Shown here one piece after another: positions 5,275-8,369 of a DNA stretch of 8,369 bases. The first letter of the stretch is position 1, and the number at the start of each line of letters is the position of its first letter. The stretch comes from Candidatus Woesearchaeota archaeon (GTDB taxonomy: Archaea > Nanobdellota > Nanobdellia > Woesearchaeales > UBA10200). The stretch is taken from contig JAGVZX010000032.1 in the NCBI GenBank assembly GCA_018302185.1, positions 1 to 8,369 of the forward strand, read 5' to 3'. The notes under the pieces are model-generated. The model was not told where the DNA came from and made no database searches. It was given only the letters and a program-made list of their open reading frames with translations. Both the position numbers and the translations under genes were made by a program.

Positions 5275-7251
5275 AATCTTTACCATATAAGGCCCTTCTC
5301 TCTTATACCCAAGCTTGCGGTAATATTCTCTCACACCAACACCAGAAATTACAACAAGCTTTTTCTTGTGATAGGTTTTTGAAATGTATTCTGCATTTGC
5401 AAGCAGCTGCTTTCCTAATCCAAGATGCTGAAATGCGCCTTCAATACCATAAAAATTCCCATTACCGATCGGCACTTGCTGGCCATAGATATGGAGCTCT
5501 CTTATCAATCCAGATTCCTCAGTAATTTCAGAACGTAAAAACTGGCTTGGAAACCTTAATCTGCAAAAGCCAAGTACATAATCATTCCATTCTGCAGAGA
5601 TAAAAAACTCATTGCCATCAGAAGCATGGTAATGCCTTGCAACAAGCTTGATGTTTTTTAAAAGCTTTTTCTCTAGTTTTTTTATTTTTTCTGGAGCGAT
5701 ATTACGCTCATGACGCAATGTTTTTTTAAGCAATTGCTTATAAAACAATGCAGGCTTCTTGAATTTCTTGTATCTTTTGTCATTAGCCTTCTCTTTATCA
5801 CTCTTAGGCACAGCTTTATTTACCTTAGATGCAAGTATCACGCTAGAGACTATCCTTTCAAAAGTTTCAGGATTTAATTTATCTTCTTCATACCCAAGCT
5901 TTTCAAAAAATCTTCCAATTTCTCTGCATCTAATACATCTGCATTTAATTTTCTTCTTTTTAACAACCTCTTCGACATACTGCCTGAGATTTGTCTTATC
6001 AACACCTGCGCTTGTAACATTTGTAGGTATATCCCTTTGTACCCTCATTATCCTGCAATATTCAGGAACATATCTTTTGAATTCAGCGATTAACTTGGCT
6101 GCTTCTTTAGTTGACAATGGCTTGAATTCGCCTGCCTTCCATTGTTCATATAATTTTGTGCCTGGCATCACCATGCACGGATAGATCTTCAGCATATCTG
6201 GCCTGTAATCCTGGTTTTCAAACAATTGCACCATGCCAGCAAAATCTTCTTTTCTGCTTGTTTCTGGCAGACCAGGCATATAATGTGTGAGAATCTTAAA
6301 TCCAAGGTCCTTCAGGATGCGGATGCTTTCTATGTTATCCTGCACTGTATTGCCACGATGCGTTATTTCCAAAACATTATCGTAAACAGATTGTATGCCA
6401 ATCTCAACTCTTGTGCAACCAAGGCGCAGCATCTCATTGCCGTGTAATAATTTACCAAAATCACTCTTAGTTTCAATAGTCAAACCGATGCATCTGACAT
6501 GTGCAGTTTCGTTGATGTTATGCATATCTTCAAGCAAGATGTTTTTTCTGTCCTCCTGCCTTAATTTTTCCTGTATGGTTCTTATTAACCTGACATTTGC
6601 ATCCTGCTGAGGCTCATTTTTTATTACATTTAAAGCGATCGTGCCATCATTTTGCTCACTTGCAATACTACTATGATCTTTGTTAGAAAAAATGTTAGCT
6701 GATCTTTTTGCATTGCCGATATTTTCTAGCTTTAGATTTTCAAGAATATTTTTTAGCTTAGCCTGTTTTCTTTTGTCATTGGTATCAAATAATAAACCAC
6801 TAGTTTCTTTCATGATTTGTTTATCTGCCAGATTAAGATATTTCAGATATCTTAATTTTGCATGGATGTTTGCCATCCTTAAAGGCTCATTGAGGTTTCC
6901 AGGAAGCTCAAAAAAATAATTGAACTTGTCATAATCAATTGTGTGATTTTTGTTAAAGAACAATATAGAGAAGTCATTCATCGCCTTGAATGCAAACTTG
7001 ATAAAATACTCTTGATAGGCTTTTGGGAAAAATGTGAATGTGCCTCCTTGAATAATGACATCCACTTTATCTGGGATCTTATTCATCGCAACATAATGCT
7101 CTAGCCTATTAAATACCACCATATAAGGATCATAGTTTACTCTTGCAGCCCTTCTTGTGCTAGGCTCTGCGCCTGTGTAGCTTTGAGGAACATCGCCATA
7201 AGGAGAGCCTGGGCCGCCTGGGCAGTAAGTGCATGGCCCAATTTTTCTCAT
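5269..7251 (-). CDS. elp3: Elp3-family tRNA U34 modification enzyme, main part (radical SAM plus acetyltransferase)
   Basis: From ATG 7251 this is 660 residues, but the same frame stays open upstream to a TAA at 7317-7315. Elp3 attaches a carboxymethyl precursor from acetyl-CoA to wobble uridine 34 of tRNAs using radical SAM chemistry. Visible here are the last two cluster cysteines C7 and C10 (GPCTYCPGG), VIIQGGTF (65-72), HVRCIGLTIET (251-261), TRVEIGIQSVYDNVLE (280-295), MPGLP (325-329), RVQRDIPT (403-410), a CRCIRCRE zinc-site motif (437-444), and a C-terminal GNAT domain with QHLGLGKQLL (608-617) and VISGVGVREYYRKLGY (634-649). The first cluster cysteine is missing after ATG 7251 but is encoded upstream in the same frame (TGT 7263-7261, RCPHS). 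The N-terminus is encoded in another frame at 7248-7502, so the gene is split at its active site. It is longer than typical archaeal Elp3 (about 540) because of inserts at about 119-248 and 446-536. The ETRPD and RGHT motifs read ETKSD and RGNT. Activity of the locus is uncertain. Confidence 0.85.
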   Translation of the reverse strand: MRKIGPCTYCPGGPGSPYGDVPQSYTGAEPSTRRAARVNYDPYMVVFNRLEHYVAMNKIPDKVDVIIQGGTFTFFPKAYQEYFIKFAFKAMNDFSILFFNKNHTIDYDKFNYFFELPGNLNEPLRMANIHAKLRYLKYLNLADKQIMKETSGLLFDTNDKRKQAKLKNILENLKLENIGNAKRSANIFSNKDHSSIASEQNDGTIALNVIKNEPQQDANVRLIRTIQEKLRQEDRKNILLEDMHNINETAHVRCIGLTIETKSDFGKLLHGNEMLRLGCTRVEIGIQSVYDNVLEITHRGNTVQDNIESIRILKDLGFKILTHYMPGLPETSRKEDFAGMVQLFENQDYRPDMLKIYPCMVMPGTKLYEQWKAGEFKPLSTKEAAKLIAEFKRYVPEYCRIMRVQRDIPTNVTSAGVDKTNLRQYVEEVVKKKKIKCRCIRCREIGRFFEKLGYEEDKLNPETFERIVSSVILASKVNKAVPKSDKEKANDKRYKKFKKPALFYKQLLKKTLRHERNIAPEKIKKLEKKLLKNIKLVARHYHASDGNEFFISAEWNDYVLGFCRLRFPSQFLRSEITEESGLIRELHIYGQQVPIGNGNFYGIEGAFQHLGLGKQLLANAEYISKTYHKKKLVVISGVGVREYYRKLGYKREGPYMVKIL

Positions 7252-7502
7252 GCTGTGTGGACAACGCTTCTTACTGGCTTCATGCCAAGCAAAGAGCCGA
7301 ATCTTTTCCTGTCTTTACTGTCTGCAATAGATAGAACATCAATATTTTTGGGTATTTTAAAATTAACTTTAGGATACTTCTTCTTAAAATCATTGATTAC
7401 CTTGATCTTAAGCCTGACAAACTGCTTTTGGGTTTTAGGATTAGTTTTATTTACTTCAACTAATATTTGCTTGCACAGTTCACTGAAATGTTCATCTGCC
7501 AT
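7248..7502 (-). CDS. elp3: N-terminal fragment of Elp3 in a different reading frame
   Basis: These 84 residues match the N-terminal helical region of archaeal Elp3 and end with the family motif KPVR (residues about 75-78) followed by SVVHTA and a TGA stop. In intact Elp3, KPVR(T/S) is followed by about 15 conserved residues (SGVAVVAVM-like, the first barrel strand) and then the CPH cluster motif. Here that stretch is absent, and CPH appears at once in the frame of the next open reading frame. The stop overlaps the ATG of the downstream frame as ATGA (7251-7248), which would allow translational coupling if both halves are made. No ribosome site precedes ATG 7502. A TATA-like box centred 27 bases upstream fits a leaderless message. 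The fragment is most likely the 5' part of a frameshifted elp3. A natural two-subunit split or a sequencing or assembly error are the alternatives. Confidence 0.7.
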   Translation of the reverse strand: MADEHFSELCKQILVEVNKTNPKTQKQFVRLKIKVINDFKKKYPKVNFKIPKNIDVLSIADSKDRKRFGSLLGMKPVRSVVHTA

Positions 7503-7505
7503 AAA

Positions 7506-7521
7506 GCATATTCTTTTATGC
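7506..7521. repeat. Small inverted repeat between promoter and start of elp3
   Basis: GCATA (7506-7510) and TATGC (7517-7521) form a perfect 5-bp inverted repeat with a 6-base spacer, lying between the TATA-like box and ATG 7502. It could be a repressor site, but this is a short match. Confidence 0.25.
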
Positions 7522-7525
7522 AGAG

Positions 7526-7533
7526 AATATAAA
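7526..7533 (-). promoter_or_regulatory. TATA-like box of the elp3 locus
   Basis: TTTATATT on the minus strand is centred about 27 bases before ATG 7502, which predicts a leaderless transcript. It lies in the 44-bp gap after the oxidoreductase gene, so elp3 can be transcribed independently of it. Confidence 0.5.
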
Positions 7534-7546
7534 TGTTTCTTTATGT

Positions 7547-8317
7547 TTACTCATACTTCTCTGTCTTGATCTGCTTTGCATCTGCGCCTAGACTAGAGAG
7601 TAATTTTGCGCAGTGATCGACAAATTCTGCAGGACCGCAGAGATAGAACAATCCGTCAGAAATATCATTAGCAGCTGCTTTTATTAATTTCTCATCTACT
7701 CTTCCTGTCAATCCATGCCATTGCGGATCTTCTTCTGGGCGAGTAATAGTTAAAAATAAGCTGAAATTATCATGCTCTGCAGCAAGTTTTTCAAGTTCTT
7801 TTCTTGCAATTATGTCATGGCTTGTCTTATTGCTGAATATGAAAGAGACTTTTAGTGCAAGATTTGAGTCAAGGATGTAACGAGCGATGCTTAAAGGAGC
7901 AGTTATGCCAGAGCCTGCTGCAAGCAAAACTATGTGGTTTAATTTTCTGCCATGTACTTCATTTGAAATATCTTCTTGGAAAGTAAACATACCATAAGGA
8001 CCAGTTATTTCCAATTCATCTCCTTTCATGTGCTCAAACAATCTTTTGCTGCCAGTACCCATCAATTTTACGATTGTCTCGATATGTTTTTCCTGTGTTG
8101 GAGCAGAGGAAAGAGAATATGAACGCTTGATTAATTTGGGGATTCCGTCCTGCATCACATTTAGGTTGATCATCACAAACTGCCCAGGATAATATTGAAA
8201 TCCGTGCGGATAAGAGAGCTTAAAGCTTCTTACATTAGGAGTTTCCAGTTTAACTTCAATTAGTTTTACTTTATGTGTTTTTGCTGGGATTAAAATTGGC
8301 TTATTTGGAGCTGTCAT
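7547..8317 (-). CDS. FAD/NAD(P)H oxidoreductase, ferredoxin-NADP reductase superfamily
   Basis: This 256-residue protein is a complete two-domain flavin reductase. The FAD-binding barrel (about 14-112) contains YPGQFVMI (43-50), the flavin motif RSYSLSS (65-71), GTGS (87-90) and GPYGMF (106-111). The NAD(P)-binding domain (about 125-250) contains LLAAGSGITAPLS (131-143), LFYLCGPAEF (223-232) and a C-terminal TEKYE that fits the family's aromatic end near the flavin. No 2Fe-2S ferredoxin domain is attached, so it must pass electrons between NAD(P)H and a separate partner such as a ferredoxin, flavodoxin or iron-sulfur enzyme. Nearest relatives by motif are reductases of the phenol/benzoate dioxygenase and Hmp type. 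No ribosome site precedes ATG 8317. A TATA-like box about 26 bases upstream suggests a leaderless message. Elp3, a radical SAM enzyme that needs a reductant, lies 44 bp downstream on the same strand; a link is speculative. Confidence 0.85.
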   Translation of the reverse strand: MTAPNKPILIPAKTHKVKLIEVKLETPNVRSFKLSYPHGFQYYPGQFVMINLNVMQDGIPKLIKRSYSLSSAPTQEKHIETIVKLMGTGSKRLFEHMKGDELEITGPYGMFTFQEDISNEVHGRKLNHIVLLAAGSGITAPLSIARYILDSNLALKVSFIFSNKTSHDIIARKELEKLAAEHDNFSLFLTITRPEEDPQWHGLTGRVDEKLIKAAANDISDGLFYLCGPAEFVDHCAKLLSSLGADAKQIKTEKYE

Positions 8318-8338
8318 GTTATTCTAAATTAAGGTATC

Positions 8339-8346
8339 ATTATATC
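8339..8346 (-). promoter_or_regulatory. TATA-like box of the oxidoreductase gene
   Basis: GATATAAT on the minus strand is centred about 26 bases before ATG 8317, so transcription would start at or next to the start codon. The remaining bases to the window end (8347-8369) show no other recognisable feature. Confidence 0.45.
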
Positions 8347-8369
8347 AACTATAGCCAAGAAGAGTTATT

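Noticed and set aside
5759..6184. 141-residue plus-strand open frame inside elp3
   Set aside because: It is antisense to well-conserved Elp3 motifs, is leucine/serine-rich as expected of a complementary-frame shadow, and has no ribosome site or recognisable domain.
7248..7317. Programmed -1 frameshift as an explanation for the split elp3
   Set aside because: I found no X-XXY-YYZ slippery heptamer in the right phase near AGA-AGC-GTT, and recoding alone would still leave out the conserved segment between KPVR and CPH. A deletion, assembly error or split gene explains more.
7183..7569. 128-residue plus-strand open frame across the elp3 5' region
   Set aside because: It runs antisense to the Elp3 cluster region, the elp3 promoter gap and the end of the oxidoreductase gene. 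It resembles no family and is best explained as a shadow.
1..8369. CRISPR array, tRNA/rRNA gene, transposase or prophage signature
   Set aside because: I saw no regularly spaced repeats of 20 bases or more, no cloverleaf-like segment with a T-loop motif in the intergenic gaps, and no transposase, integrase or phage structural protein.

Overview
The window looks like chromosomal DNA from an AT-rich archaeon, most likely a DPANN-type lineage (Woesearchaeota/Pacearchaeota-like). The evidence is an archaeal/eukaryotic-type Elp3 with lineage-style features (an ...FFELPG... segment after the first glycine-rich strand and the ...GNEMLRLGCTRVE... segment). There are also TATA-like boxes about 26-30 bases before start codons, several starts with no Shine-Dalgarno site (probably leaderless), and short GGTG-type ribosome sites at other starts. 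The lineage call is inference from reading; no search was run.

Layout. 1-33 holds the last codons of an upstream plus-strand gene, followed by a T-tract. 119-697 is a two-gene plus-strand operon that reads as a toxin-antitoxin pair: a DUF4258-type small protein, then a protein joining an MqsA/YgiT-like four-cysteine zinc finger to an AbrB/MazE-like DNA-binding domain. A 12-bp perfect palindrome and three ATAAC repeats in exact 10-bp phase lie between its TATA box and first start codon. 769-3183 (plus) is an 804-residue protein with the metal-ligand series of an endonuclease IV/xylose-isomerase-like TIM barrel, interrupted by about 300 and about 90 extra residues. Convergent to it, 3246-4214 (minus) encodes an HExxH protein. 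A 196-bp divergent region rich in inverted and direct repeats separates this from 4411-5274 (plus), a protein with at least two excisionase/MerR-like helix-turn-helix modules. That gene overlaps by 6 bp, tail to tail, with an Elp3 locus on the minus strand (5269-7502). The Elp3 locus is split into two reading frames exactly at its iron-sulfur cluster motif. Upstream of it on the same strand, 7547-8317 encodes a stand-alone FAD/NAD(P)H oxidoreductase of the ferredoxin-NADP reductase superfamily.

How the genes relate. Only the toxin-antitoxin pair is clearly one functional unit. The other genes mostly have their own promoter-like sequences and convergent or divergent arrangements, so they are probably separate transcription units. 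The most notable points are the Elp3 frame break (the missing first cluster cysteine is present in the other frame with the eukaryotic CX9CX2C spacing), the endonuclease IV-like barrel with a very large insertion, and the operator-like repeats in front of the toxin-antitoxin operon.
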